A stretch of 64,000 nt of DNA from Indibacter alkaliphilus LW1 (GTDB lineage: Bacteria; Bacteroidota; Bacteroidia; Cytophagales; Cyclobacteriaceae). The stretch is taken from assembly GCF_000295935.2 (NCBI RefSeq), contig NZ_ALWO02000023.1, positions 310,001 to 374,000 of the forward strand, read 5' to 3'. The position numbers and the translations under genes are program-made. Positions 1-8,520 of the stretch are shown one piece after another. Under the pieces are notes generated by a model. It worked only from the letters and a program-made list of their open reading frames with translations, did no database searches and had not been told where the DNA came from. How positions within the stretch are numbered: the first letter of the stretch is position 1; every line of letters starts with the position of its first letter.

Positions 1-569
1 ACATTTAAGTGCAGCTCTGAGTTAATCCTAATAGAAAACGAGCCTCCTGGCTTCAGTGCAAGCACTCTTTTTAAAAGGTCCACAGAAAGCTTTCCCAAAT
101 CGTGAATGTCTTTGAATTGAGGAATCTGAAGTAGCTGCTTAGCCACCCCATTGATCACACCGATTTTCCCACTGCTATCAAAAGAAATTATACCGGTATT
201 GATATGCTGAATCATAATCTGCAAAAACAGCATTTGCTCTTCTTTTTCAGCCCTTGTCTTTTTGAAAGCCTCTATAACCTCATTGAAAGACATATTCATT
301 TCCTTAAACGAGTTGCCCAGTTTGCTATCTTGTGTAAAAGTGGAAGAAAAATCTGAATAGCGGATTGATTCTAAAAATCTTGTGATTTTTCTATTGGTGG
401 TAGTAGCATAGGAAATCAGGTTTACGGTCAATAGGAGGATCACCCATACAAAGACTAAAATCTGTATGATAGGCAATTCCTGAAAGTAAAAATAAGCACC
501 CAAACAGGTAAAGAATAGAATCAAAGCTACCCTTATGATTACTCCAATGGTAAAATTTCTAAAGCCCAT
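1..569 (-). CDS. Sensor histidine kinase, N-terminal part (cut by window edge)
   Basis: The reverse strand reads open from an ATG at 569 to the window edge, 189 complete codons. The N-terminus holds two membrane segments (about residues 8-28 and 33-53) with a very short periplasmic turn. A basic linker follows, then a PAS-like segment from about residue 122 (NTGIISFDSSGKIGVIN). The H-box and ATPase domain must lie beyond base 1. Its first 11 bases overlap the end of the response regulator gene upstream, so the pair is one operon with coupled translation. The likely role is the membrane sensor that phosphorylates that NtrC-type regulator. The kinase assignment rests on this partnership and the TM-PAS layout, not on visible catalytic motifs. 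Confidence 0.85.
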   Translation of the reverse strand, partial: MGFRNFTIGVIIRVALILFFTCLGAYFYFQELPIIQILVFVWVILLLTVNLISYATTTNRKITRFLESIRYSDFSSTFTQDSKLGNSFKEMNMSFNEVIEAFKKTRAEKEEQMLFLQIMIQHINTGIISFDSSGKIGVINGVAKQLLQIPQFKDIHDLGKLSVDLLKRVLALKPGGSFSIRINSELHLN

Positions 570-1947
570 ATCTTTCCAACCTTCTGTATAAAGAGGAGCG
601 GGTAAGTCCCAGTTCTTCTGCTGCCCGGGTAATATGTCCATTGTGCTTTTGCAATGCTTTCCTGATCAGAATTTTTTCTACATCCTCAATATTCAGGTGA
701 TCCAAACTTACCATTTCTTCTTGTTTTTCAGGAGCTAATTGTTTTTGCATAAAAAGATCCTCGGGCTGAAGTACGGAATGCGTTGTCATGATGACAGCCC
801 TTTCTATGCTGTGTTGCAATTCTCTGATATTTCCCGGCCAATGGTATTTCTGCATTCTTTTGATTAAAGCCTCTCCGGCCTTACGAATGTCTTTGTTGTA
901 CTTTTTTGAATATAATTCAATAAAGTGATTGGCCAACAATGGTATGTCTTCCATTCTGTCTCTCAAAGGAGGAAGCGTAACCTCTATAGTATTGATTCTA
1001 TAGAGTAAATCCTGTCGGAAAGAATTTTCATATACCATGTTGTGAATAGGCATATTGGTAGCTGAAATCAACCTGATATTGACTGGAGTAGCTTTATTGG
1101 CTCCAACTCTTGTGACTTCTCTATTTTGAAGCGCGGCTAAGAGTTTTGACTGGAGAGCGAGAGGAAGATTTCCAATCTCATCCAAAAATAGGGTTCCTTT
1201 ATTGGCTTGTTCAAAACGACCAGCCCTATCTTCCTTGGCATCTGTAAAGGAGCCTCGCTTGTGACCAAACAATTCCGACTCAAAAAGGGTAGGAGTGATT
1301 GATCCTAAATCTACCCCCACAAAGGCCTCCTTATGTCGCTTCGAATGTCTGTGTATGGCTCTTGCGATCAATTCTTTTCCAGTACCGTTCTCTCCCAAAA
1401 TCAATACATTGGCATCTGTACCCGCAACTCTTTCAATAGTTTCAAAAACCTTCACCATTGGAGCACTTTGACCGATAATATCCTTGAATTTGCTGTCTAT
1501 GTCCTGATAGAGCTGCTGCTGTTGATTTTTAAGTTGGGAAATTTCTAACTTGGATTGTCTCAGCTGTAAGGCAGAATTCAATGTTGCCAAAAGCTTCTCA
1601 TTTTCCCAAGGTTTGAGAACAAAATCTGTGGCTCCTTCTTTTATAGCTTTTACAGCTGTATTGACATCACCATAAGCCGTTATTAATACCACTACTGCAG
1701 AAGAATCCAATTCCAGTATTCTATCCAACCAATAAAACCCTTCCTGTCCACTGCTAACATCTTTGGTGAAATTCATATCCAATAGAATCACATCGTATTG
1801 CTCATTGACAATCAACACAGGAAGTAAACCGGGATTGGTTTCTGTGTCCACTTGTCCAAAATGTCTTTTAAGGAAAATTTTGGCAGCTCTCAATAAATCC
1901 TCGTTATCATCGACAATCAGGATCTTTCCGTTTTTTTGTTCTTTCAT
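559..1947 (-). CDS. Sigma-54-dependent NtrC-family response regulator
   Basis: 462 residues in the order receiver, AAA+, Fis-type helix-turn-helix. The receiver has the acidic pair DD near residue 13 and the phospho-acceptor Asp57 (VILLDMNF). The AAA+ domain has Walker A GENGTGKE (185-192), Walker B GTLFLDEIGN (251-260) and the sigma-54 contact loop as GSFTDA (232-237) rather than classical GAFTGA. The last 35 residues form a recognition helix-turn-helix (AAEELGLTRSSLYRRLERYG). It should activate sigma-54 promoters on a signal from the kinase encoded just downstream. It is divergent from the MacA/MacB-like operon starting at 2344, the most likely target. Confident on family; the target is inferred from position. 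Confidence 0.95.
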   Translation of the reverse strand: MKEQKNGKILIVDDNEDLLRAAKIFLKRHFGQVDTETNPGLLPVLIVNEQYDVILLDMNFTKDVSSGQEGFYWLDRILELDSSAVVVLITAYGDVNTAVKAIKEGATDFVLKPWENEKLLATLNSALQLRQSKLEISQLKNQQQQLYQDIDSKFKDIIGQSAPMVKVFETIERVAGTDANVLILGENGTGKELIARAIHRHSKRHKEAFVGVDLGSITPTLFESELFGHKRGSFTDAKEDRAGRFEQANKGTLFLDEIGNLPLALQSKLLAALQNREVTRVGANKATPVNIRLISATNMPIHNMVYENSFRQDLLYRINTIEVTLPPLRDRMEDIPLLANHFIELYSKKYNKDIRKAGEALIKRMQKYHWPGNIRELQHSIERAVIMTTHSVLQPEDLFMQKQLAPEKQEEMVSLDHLNIEDVEKILIRKALQKHNGHITRAAEELGLTRSSLYRRLERYGL

Positions 1948-2343
1948 TGATGGATATGATATATGTTTTTAAAAAGAAGCGAAAGATTAGAAGCAAGAGG
2001 CAGAAATCCAGAACTTAGGTTCAGGATTTTCCAATATTCTTTGCTGACTGATCATTATACATTAAACCTAATTTCCAAAACCTGTACCGAAATGACACAA
2101 CCGGACAAAGATTCGGTCAAAACGGGCAATGAAGTGAATTTAGCCTATTTTTAGATTGTAATGAATAGCTGAATTTTTGAGAGGCTGTGTTCCATTTCAT
2201 GATTTTTGGTCGCTAGCGGACAATTTTGTACGAAAAATTTATCCTTATTTTCTTCATAAGGCCTTTTTAGCCTGTTTTGACCTGTTTTGTTCGTGGCATA
2301 TAAATTGGCAAATGAGGAACATCGAATAATCGAGTTATAAAAA
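1948..2343. other. Divergent regulatory region between response regulator and efflux operon
   Basis: A 396-base region between two divergent operons. The left end (about 1970-2010) is purine-rich and resembles the degenerate aagaagcgag-type repeat at 3595-3640. A TGT-N9-ACA dyad lies at 2083-2097 and the string ggacaa occurs at 2103 and 2218; either could be an activator site but none is compelling. A sigma-54-like -24/-12 element is annotated separately at 2294. Open frames here (1963-2154 on plus, 2151-2504 on minus) have no recognisable protein and look like chance. Confidence 0.6.
2294..2309 (+). promoter_or_regulatory. Candidate sigma-54 -24/-12 promoter
   Basis: The sequence TGGCATATAAATTGGC resembles the sigma-54 consensus TGGCAC-N5-TTGC. 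The -24 GG and most of TGGCA are present. At canonical spacing the -12 dinucleotide is GG, and the proper GC is one base further on. It sits about 35 bases before the adaptor start codon and directly opposite the sigma-54 activator gene. The imperfect -12 element keeps confidence low. Confidence 0.4.
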
Positions 2344-3594
2344 ATGGATAGAAAAATCAAGAAAAAGACCTGGACGCCTAAGTTTATCGCAATGATAGCA
2401 GGGGGAATATTATTGGTAAGCTTTATTGTGTACCAATTGGTATTCGCCGATTCCAGATCGACCATGAATGTCAACATGGAAAGAGTAACTATTGCAACAG
2501 TCAAAGAAGGGGAGTTTACTGACTATATTCCTGTAAGCGGAAATATCGAACCTGGAGAAACATTCTTTTTGGATGCCTTGGAAGGCGGTAATATTCAAAG
2601 AATAGTAAGAGAATCTGGTTCTTTTGTGGATGCAGGCGATACAATTCTTTTGCTGAACAATTCCAAACTGCAATTGGAAGTCATGGAAAGAGAGTCGGGA
2701 CTTTACTTCCAAATCAACAACCTAAGGCAAGTGAGGTTACAACTTGATCAAAATGATCTGAGCCAGCAAGCTCAATTAGCTGAAATTGATTATCAAATAA
2801 GCCTTCTAAAGCCCCAATATGAAAGGTTTAAAGAATTGCATGATAAAAAACTGGTTTCTGACAGGGAATTTGAAGAAGTCAAAGAGCAATATGAATATAA
2901 TGTCAAGCGTAGAAGACTGACTTATGAAGCTTACAGGAATGATTCTATTTCCAGAGCATCTCAAAAGAAACAGCTTTCTGACTCTGAAAGAAGAATGAAT
3001 CAATCTCTTGATGGCGTAGGACATATACTTGATAACTTGGCTGTAAGAGCACCGATTACCGGGCAACTGTCCACTGAACAGTTGGAAGTTGGGCAATCTA
3101 TCAGCCCTGGACAACGATACGGACAGATTGATATTCTGGACAAGTTTAAAGTAAGGGTTCAGATTGATGAACTTTATCTTCCGAGGGTATATACCGGGCT
3201 TAAAGGAACTTTCAATTTTTCCGGGTCAGGTTATGAGCTTGAGATTGGGAAGATTTATCCAAATGTGACAGCAGGAAGGTTTGAAGTGGATATGTTTTTT
3301 ACAGATCAGGTTCCTTCCGGTATCCGTAGGGGGCAGACAGTTAGAATCAGGCTGGAATTGGGAGAAAGTGAGCAGGCTGTATTACTTCCTACCGGAGGTT
3401 TTTATAAAGATACAGGAGGAAACTGGGTCTTTGTTGTCAATCAATCTACTGGAAAAGCTGAAAGAAGAAATATCAGGTTAGGCAGAAAAAACCCAGAATT
3501 CTATGAAGTTATAGAAGGCCTCCAAGCCGGAGAAAAAGTAATCGTCAGCGGTTATGAGAATTTTGGCAAGAATGAGGTGCTTAATTTAAAATGA
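2344..3594 (+). CDS. HlyD/MacA-type periplasmic adaptor of an ABC efflux system
   Basis: 416 residues: a basic N-terminus, one membrane anchor (about residues 13-34), a lipoyl-like half (FLDALEGGNIQRIVRESGSF), a long alpha-helical hairpin rich in Q, E, R and K (about 110-225), the second lipoyl half (VRAPITGQLSTEQLEVGQSI), then beta-barrel and membrane-proximal domains. This is the usual membrane-fusion-protein order and length. It should bridge an inner-membrane ABC permease to an outer-membrane channel; no TolC-like gene is in the window. It is first in an operon with the ATPase at 3748 and the permease at 4770. The arrangement is MacA/MacB-like with the ATPase as a separate protein. Substrate unknown. 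Confidence 0.92.
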   Translation: MDRKIKKKTWTPKFIAMIAGGILLVSFIVYQLVFADSRSTMNVNMERVTIATVKEGEFTDYIPVSGNIEPGETFFLDALEGGNIQRIVRESGSFVDAGDTILLLNNSKLQLEVMERESGLYFQINNLRQVRLQLDQNDLSQQAQLAEIDYQISLLKPQYERFKELHDKKLVSDREFEEVKEQYEYNVKRRRLTYEAYRNDSISRASQKKQLSDSERRMNQSLDGVGHILDNLAVRAPITGQLSTEQLEVGQSISPGQRYGQIDILDKFKVRVQIDELYLPRVYTGLKGTFNFSGSGYELEIGKIYPNVTAGRFEVDMFFTDQVPSGIRRGQTVRIRLELGESEQAVLLPTGGFYKDTGGNWVFVVNQSTGKAERRNIRLGRKNPEFYEVIEGLQAGEKVIVSGYENFGKNEVLNLK

Positions 3595-3747
3595 GACGTT
3601 AGATATGAGATATGAGAAGCGAGAATCAAGAAGCGAGTGTTCAATTTAAAGGGGCAATCTGAAACTTTAGCTTTTCTTCTCCAAGGACAACAAAAAGAAA
3701 TAAAATCTAAAAACCTACAATCTAAAATATACAATCCTTATACAACC
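3595..3747. repeat. Degenerate low-complexity intergenic repeat
   Basis: The spacer contains short, imperfect, purine-rich tandem units (gttagatatgagatatgag, then gaagcgagaatcaagaagcg) followed by aaaatctaaaaacctacaat and related strings. Similar degenerate runs occur at about 1970-2010 and 25992-26031. An in-frame extension of the ATPase through this stretch would translate to non-homologous sequence, so I treat it as noncoding. Confidence 0.5.
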
Positions 3748-4446
3748 ATGGAAAACATCATCAAAACCGTAAATCTTAAGAAGCTTTACACCACAGAAGA
3801 AGTAGAAACCACAGCACTCGATGATATCAATATTGAAATCAAAAAGGGTGAATTTGTAGCCATTATGGGCCCTTCCGGATGCGGGAAATCCACCTTGCTC
3901 AATATCATAGGCCTTTTGGACAATCCTGATTCAGGACAATACCACTTTATTGACAATGAAGTAGCTCAATATTCAGAAAGGCAACGCTCTCAATTGAGAA
4001 AAGGGAATATAGGGTTTGTGTTCCAGAGCTTTAATCTGATCGATGAATTAACCTGTTACGAAAACGTGGAGCTTCCTCTATTGTATTTGAAAACTCCTGC
4101 GGATGAAAGAAAAAGAAGGGTTGAGGAAGTACTGACCAGAATGAACATCATGCATAGAAAAGATCACTTTCCGCAGCAATTGTCAGGTGGACAGCAACAG
4201 CGTGTGGCTATTGCAAGGGCAATTGTGGCCAAGCCTTCAGTCATCTTGGCTGATGAACCTACAGGAAACCTTGATTCTGCCAATGGTGAAGAAGTGATGA
4301 GGCTTTTGGAAGAGCTGAACAATGAAGGAACTACTATCGTGATGGTAACCCACTCTCCTCATGACGCCAATTATGCCCATAGAATCATCAACCTCTTTGA
4401 TGGAAAAGTGGTGACTGAAAATATCAGAGAGCAATTTCATATTTGA
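3748..4446 (+). CDS. ABC transporter ATP-binding protein (LolD/MacB-type)
   Basis: Taken from the ATG at 3748, the product is 232 residues, normal for this family. A start at 3637 would add 37 residues encoded by the low-complexity spacer and is unlikely. Walker A GPSGCGKST (41-49), signature LSGGQQ (145-150), Walker B VILADE (165-170), D-loop NLDS and switch His (MVTHSPHD) are all intact. This class powers FtsX-fold permeases that export or extract substrates from the periplasmic side rather than pumping through the membrane. It works with the adaptor at 2344 and the permease at 4770. Confidence 0.95.
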   Translation: MENIIKTVNLKKLYTTEEVETTALDDINIEIKKGEFVAIMGPSGCGKSTLLNIIGLLDNPDSGQYHFIDNEVAQYSERQRSQLRKGNIGFVFQSFNLIDELTCYENVELPLLYLKTPADERKRRVEEVLTRMNIMHRKDHFPQQLSGGQQQRVAIARAIVAKPSVILADEPTGNLDSANGEEVMRLLEELNNEGTTIVMVTHSPHDANYAHRIINLFDGKVVTENIREQFHI

Positions 4447-4769
4447 TAGAAATTCAGAGGATAGAAATAAGTTTAAAGCAATATTGATATTGAGGTTAGA
4501 TTATATCCACACAGATATATGCCTTCCGTTATAAATTGATATAAGCCTCCGGCGATATAAAAACCTAGCATCAATGCGAGTTGCTTGCCTTATGAAAGTA
4601 CCTGAATGAATGAAATATAGAACTTTTCGTCAACTTGAATAAATAAAACCAATTCAATTTTAATTTGACGAATACCCCAATGTTTGGGAGAGTCCAATTT
4701 CGATCTTCCTTTTTAGCATCTAATCTCTATTACCCATCTTCTTTACATCCCAGTTTCTACTCCACAACT
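4447..4769. other. Intergenic spacer inside the efflux operon
   Basis: 323 bases without a recognisable gene. The first part is AT-rich with loosely repeated strings (gatagaaataag, agatatatgcc, gatataagcc, cgatataaa). No terminator, sigma-54 site or clear TAnnTTTG promoter was seen. A TTG-initiated extension of the permease begins at 4665, but its 35 extra residues are serine-rich and unlike the conserved permease N-terminus. Confidence 0.5.
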
Positions 4770-7136
4770 ATGTTCTCCAACTATCTCAAAATCGCGCTCA
4801 GAGGATTTGCCAAGCATAAATTGACATTTTTCATTAATTTGTTTGGATTATCATTAGGCTTATGGGCCACCTTATCCATTGGATTATGGGTAAATAGTGA
4901 AATGACCATGAACAGGTCCTTTCCTGAAATAGACCAGGTTTACAGGATAATGGAGCACCAAAGCTATGGCTCTGAAATCTTCACCACCACATCTACTCCT
5001 GGCATTCTTGCTCCTGCTTTAAAAGAGGAGTTTCCTGAAGTAGAGTTATCAGCTTGCTATTCATGGAATCAATCAGGCTTGTTTATCCATGACGAAAATA
5101 AGCTGAATCTCAATGGATTTTATGCTCAACCGGATTACTTACATATCATGCAATATGAAATTTTGCATGGAGATAGAAATCAGGCACTGACAGAAGTAAG
5201 TCATATTGTATTGAGTAAAGAAGCTGCTATTAAGCTTTTTGGGAAAACCGATGTCATCGGAGAGTCTGTTACTTTCAAAGAAACAGAAGAGGATACAGAG
5301 TTTAAGGTTATGGCCGTGTTAGAAACCCCTGCTGAAAACGTAAGCGGAAATTTCGACTTTATACTTCCATTTGATTTTTGGTTTGAGAAACCTTACAACG
5401 GCTGGCTCAAACAGTGGGGAAATAATGGCCCAAATACTCTTGTAAAACTGAATCAGAATGCCGATTGGGAGAACTTCTCTGCGAGTATAGAAAATTTTAT
5501 TTCGGAGAAAAATGAAGGCAGTAATGTAAGATTATTTGCTTACCCTCAAGCTGAATTGTATCTGAGAGGGAAATTTGTAGATGGTAAACTGGCCGGTGGA
5601 AAAATTGAATACGTAAGGTTATTTGGAATAATCGGACTTTTCGTCCTTATCATTGCCTGTATCAATTTCATGAATCTTTCTACTGCGAAATCCCAAAAAA
5701 GAGCCAAAGAAGTAGGAGTAAGAAAAGTAGTAGGAGCGGACCGAAAGGGTCTTATCCAACAATTCCTTGCTGAATCAATTATCCTTACAGTATTTGCAGG
5801 GCTTTTTGCCCTCTTGTTGGTGGAATTGACATTGCCGGTTTTCAATAACCTCACCGGCAAGTCCATGAGTGTTCCTTATGGCAATGGGATAGCCTGGCTT
5901 TACCTATTAGGGATACTTCTAGTGACAGGGATAATTGCGGGAAGCTATCCTGCTTTCTACCTTTCAGCCACTAAAGTGGTTTCGGTATTCCGAAATCTGA
6001 CAAGGTCCGGCAAAGGTGTTGTAATGGCAAGAAAAGGCTTGGTATTATTTCAGTTTATTCTCGCTACCATGTTGATTGTAGCCACCATTGTAGTATTCAG
6101 ACAAATTGATTATACACTCAACAAAGATTTAGGTTACGATAAAGAACAGTTGCTTATTGTTAATTTGGAAGGTAGGCTATTCAATAATTTTGAAGCCTAC
6201 AAAACTCAATTGGAGCTTTTGCCGGGAGTTCAGCTAGCAAGTAGGGCAACGCATACTTTATTGGGCAGAAATTCCAACACAGGCTCGGTAAGATGGGAGG
6301 GAAAAGACCCCGATTTTACAGCATTGTTTGAAATCATGAATGTGGACTATGATTTTCTGGAAACAACAGGAATCAAGTTGGTCCAGGGAGATGATTTTTC
6401 CCGTGACAGAATCAGTGATTCAAGCAATGCTGTTTTGTTGAATAAACGGGCTTATGAACTGATGTCGAAGGACAATCCCGAAATAAGCACTTTCTCTTGG
6501 AATGGTGACCAAAGAATTCTTGGGGTAGTTGAAGATTTTCACTTCCAAAGTTTACACCAAGGGATGGAACCGGCCATCATCAATCTGGACCCAAGCTTTG
6601 CATCCAGAGCCTTCATCAGGTTAAACTCGGGGAATATTCAACAAACGTTAGCCGAAATCCAAAATGTCACGGAGAATTTTGAGCCATTCTTTCCGTTTGA
6701 TTATAGTTTTATGGATGAAAATTACGCTCGAATGTATGAAGAGGATGTAAGGACAAAAGAATTGGCAAAATATTTCAGCATTCTTTGTATTCTAATCTCC
6801 TGTTTGGGTTTATTGGGTCTATCAGCACATATTGCTGAACAAAAAACAAAAGAAATAGGCATCAGAAAAGTCCTTGGAGCCTCGACATTCTCTATCCTGA
6901 ATGTGATCAACAGGGAATTTATTACGATTGTAGGTATATCAATTTTGATCGGATCAGCTATAGCTTATTGGTTGATGCAGGATTGGCTTTCAAGTTATGC
7001 TTACCGCATAGATTTCGAGTGGTGGTTTATAGTCCTGGCAGCTGGAATCATCCTCTTTATTGCTTACATGACTGTGACCTTGCAAGCACTCAAGGCTTCT
7101 AAAGTAAACCCTGTAAACTCATTGAAATCTGAATAA
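4770..7136 (+). CDS. FtsX/MacB-type ABC transporter permease
   Basis: 788 residues from the ATG at 4770 (MFSNYLKIALRGFAKHK), the usual beginning of this Bacteroidota permease class. Layout: first membrane helix (about 14-42), a large periplasmic MacB-like domain, three helices with the conserved cytoplasmic loop (AKSQKRAKEVGVRKVVGA), a second periplasmic domain, and a C-terminal FtsX domain with the parallel loop (QKTKEIGIRKVLGAS). Two FtsX units in one chain suggest that it could work as a pseudo-dimer with two copies of the ATPase. It ends the operon and is followed by a strong terminator. Exported substrate (peptide, lipid or toxic compound) cannot be told from sequence. Confidence 0.93.
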   Translation: MFSNYLKIALRGFAKHKLTFFINLFGLSLGLWATLSIGLWVNSEMTMNRSFPEIDQVYRIMEHQSYGSEIFTTTSTPGILAPALKEEFPEVELSACYSWNQSGLFIHDENKLNLNGFYAQPDYLHIMQYEILHGDRNQALTEVSHIVLSKEAAIKLFGKTDVIGESVTFKETEEDTEFKVMAVLETPAENVSGNFDFILPFDFWFEKPYNGWLKQWGNNGPNTLVKLNQNADWENFSASIENFISEKNEGSNVRLFAYPQAELYLRGKFVDGKLAGGKIEYVRLFGIIGLFVLIIACINFMNLSTAKSQKRAKEVGVRKVVGADRKGLIQQFLAESIILTVFAGLFALLLVELTLPVFNNLTGKSMSVPYGNGIAWLYLLGILLVTGIIAGSYPAFYLSATKVVSVFRNLTRSGKGVVMARKGLVLFQFILATMLIVATIVVFRQIDYTLNKDLGYDKEQLLIVNLEGRLFNNFEAYKTQLELLPGVQLASRATHTLLGRNSNTGSVRWEGKDPDFTALFEIMNVDYDFLETTGIKLVQGDDFSRDRISDSSNAVLLNKRAYELMSKDNPEISTFSWNGDQRILGVVEDFHFQSLHQGMEPAIINLDPSFASRAFIRLNSGNIQQTLAEIQNVTENFEPFFPFDYSFMDENYARMYEEDVRTKELAKYFSILCILISCLGLLGLSAHIAEQKTKEIGIRKVLGASTFSILNVINREFITIVGISILIGSAIAYWLMQDWLSSYAYRIDFEWWFIVLAAGIILFIAYMTVTLQALKASKVNPVNSLKSE

Positions 7137-7141
7137 TATTC

Positions 7142-7166
7142 AAAAACCGGAGAAAGCCGGTTTTTT
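7142..7166 (+). terminator. Rho-independent terminator of the efflux operon
   Basis: An inverted repeat, AAAACCGG-agaaag-CCGGTTTT, is followed by a run of six T, directly after the permease stop codon. Confidence 0.9.
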
Positions 7167-7349
7167 ATCCATATATTTTAGAATTCTCTTCAATGGCCTT
7201 AACACATAACAATTGCTGAGGATTGGTCTCAAAAAATTGCTATATTTAGTCATGATTGTGAATAAAATGAAGGATATGCGAAATATAACGCTTCAAAATT
7301 AAAATCAAAGCCACATTCAAATACTATTGAACTATCATGAACTTTGAAA

Positions 7350-8138
7350 ATGGAATTTAAGATATATCAAATCGATGCATTTGCTGAGCAGGTGTTTGGA
7401 GGAAACCCGGCTGCAGTTGTTCCACTGACTGAATGGTTGACTGACGACTTGATGCAGAAAATCGCCATGGAAAATAACCTTTCTGAAACAGCTTTCTACA
7501 TCAAAGAAAGCGATAGGGTTCTGATTCGTTGGTTCACTCCAGGTATAGAAGTCGACCTTTGTGGGCATGCTACTTTAGCAAGTGCCCACGTACTTTTTGA
7601 GCATGAAGGTTTTGAAGGAGATCAAATTTCATTTTTTTCACCTAGAAGTGGGGACTTGTCGGTTAGTAGGAGTTCAGATGGCTTTTTACAACTTGATTTT
7701 CCAAAAGATGAACTTGAAAAAATTGAACTTGCTCCTTGGTTGAGCGCACCCTTTCAGCCAGTTCCTTTGGAAGCTTATAAGGGAAAGTCGGATATTATTC
7801 TGATTTTCGATAATGAGCAACAAATCAAAACCTTACATTACGATTTGCATAAGATTTCTCAGATCAGATCCAGAGGTGTAATTGTTACTGCTCCTGGCGA
7901 CGAAGTGGATTTTGTTTCCAGATTTTTTGGCCCTTTAGTAGGTGTGCCCGAAGACCCGGTTACCGGATCTGCTCATACAAGCCTTACCCCTCTATGGGCT
8001 GAAAAACTTGGAAAAAATAAGCTTTTTGCACATCAGGTATCACATAGAGGAGGAAAACTAGTCTGTGAATTGGCTGGAAATAGGGTCAAAATCAGTGGAA
8101 AGGCAATCACTTATTTGATGGGTACATTTTTTTTATAA
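7350..8138 (+). CDS. PhzF-family isomerase/epimerase
   Basis: 262 residues from the ATG at 7350; a TTG two codons earlier is less likely. The PhzF fold signatures are present: IDAFAEQVFGGNPAAVV near the N-terminus, the catalytic Glu46 in NLSETAFY, WFTPGIEVDLCGHATLA, and VGVPEDPVTGSAH in the C-terminal half. PhzF itself isomerises dihydro-3-hydroxyanthranilate in phenazine synthesis. Most bacterial homologues of this length sit outside phenazine clusters and have unknown metabolic substrates, as here, where no other phenazine gene is seen. Cytoplasmic, probably monocistronic. Confidence 0.92.
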   Translation: MEFKIYQIDAFAEQVFGGNPAAVVPLTEWLTDDLMQKIAMENNLSETAFYIKESDRVLIRWFTPGIEVDLCGHATLASAHVLFEHEGFEGDQISFFSPRSGDLSVSRSSDGFLQLDFPKDELEKIELAPWLSAPFQPVPLEAYKGKSDIILIFDNEQQIKTLHYDLHKISQIRSRGVIVTAPGDEVDFVSRFFGPLVGVPEDPVTGSAHTSLTPLWAEKLGKNKLFAHQVSHRGGKLVCELAGNRVKISGKAITYLMGTFFL

Positions 8139-8231
8139 ATATTTTAACAAAAAACTACAGGATATAGGTAACAAGTCAGAAGGATAATGGATTTGGGTTT
8201 GATTTTATTTTCAACCTAATCATTATCTTTT

Positions 8232-8477
8232 ATGAAAAACCCAACAAATTCCGAATTGAGACAGTCTATCAGTTCCCAAAAACTAAATGGAAAGGCTGTC
8301 ATTTTATGTGAGTCAAATCTTGCTTCGCTCTTCCTGCGCATTGGACAGAAGGCACTACTTATTTTTATTATAGCTTCAATGTTTTCATTAAGTGCCTGTG
8401 AACAAGAGGAAAGCAATCCACCGGTAAATAATGAACCCGAGCCAAAGGGAAATATCCTAGTCAAAATGCGCTCTTAA
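8232..8477 (+). pseudogene. Truncated lipoprotein remnant
   Basis: The 81-codon frame contains a hydrophobic stretch ending in a lipobox-like FSLSAC (about residues 51-56), then EQEESNPP and a Pro/Glu-rich spacer. This is the normal start of an exported Bacteroidota lipoprotein, but it stops after about 25 residues of mature sequence. The roughly 35 residues before the hydrophobic helix are atypical for a signal peptide. No continuation in other frames was recognised before the convergent gene at 8521. It may be the 5' remnant of a lost lipoprotein gene or a very small lipoprotein. A TATCTTTT box lies immediately before the ATG, which makes this start codon doubtful. Confidence 0.4.
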
Positions 8478-8520
8478 GACTTAAAGTTCGAAATACCGGA
8501 CTTTTATCAAAAAGCATTGT

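Noticed and set aside
2151-2504. 117-codon minus-strand frame across the regulatory region and the adaptor start
   Set aside because: Antisense to the HlyD signal-anchor region; hydrophobic translation is a mirror of that anchor.
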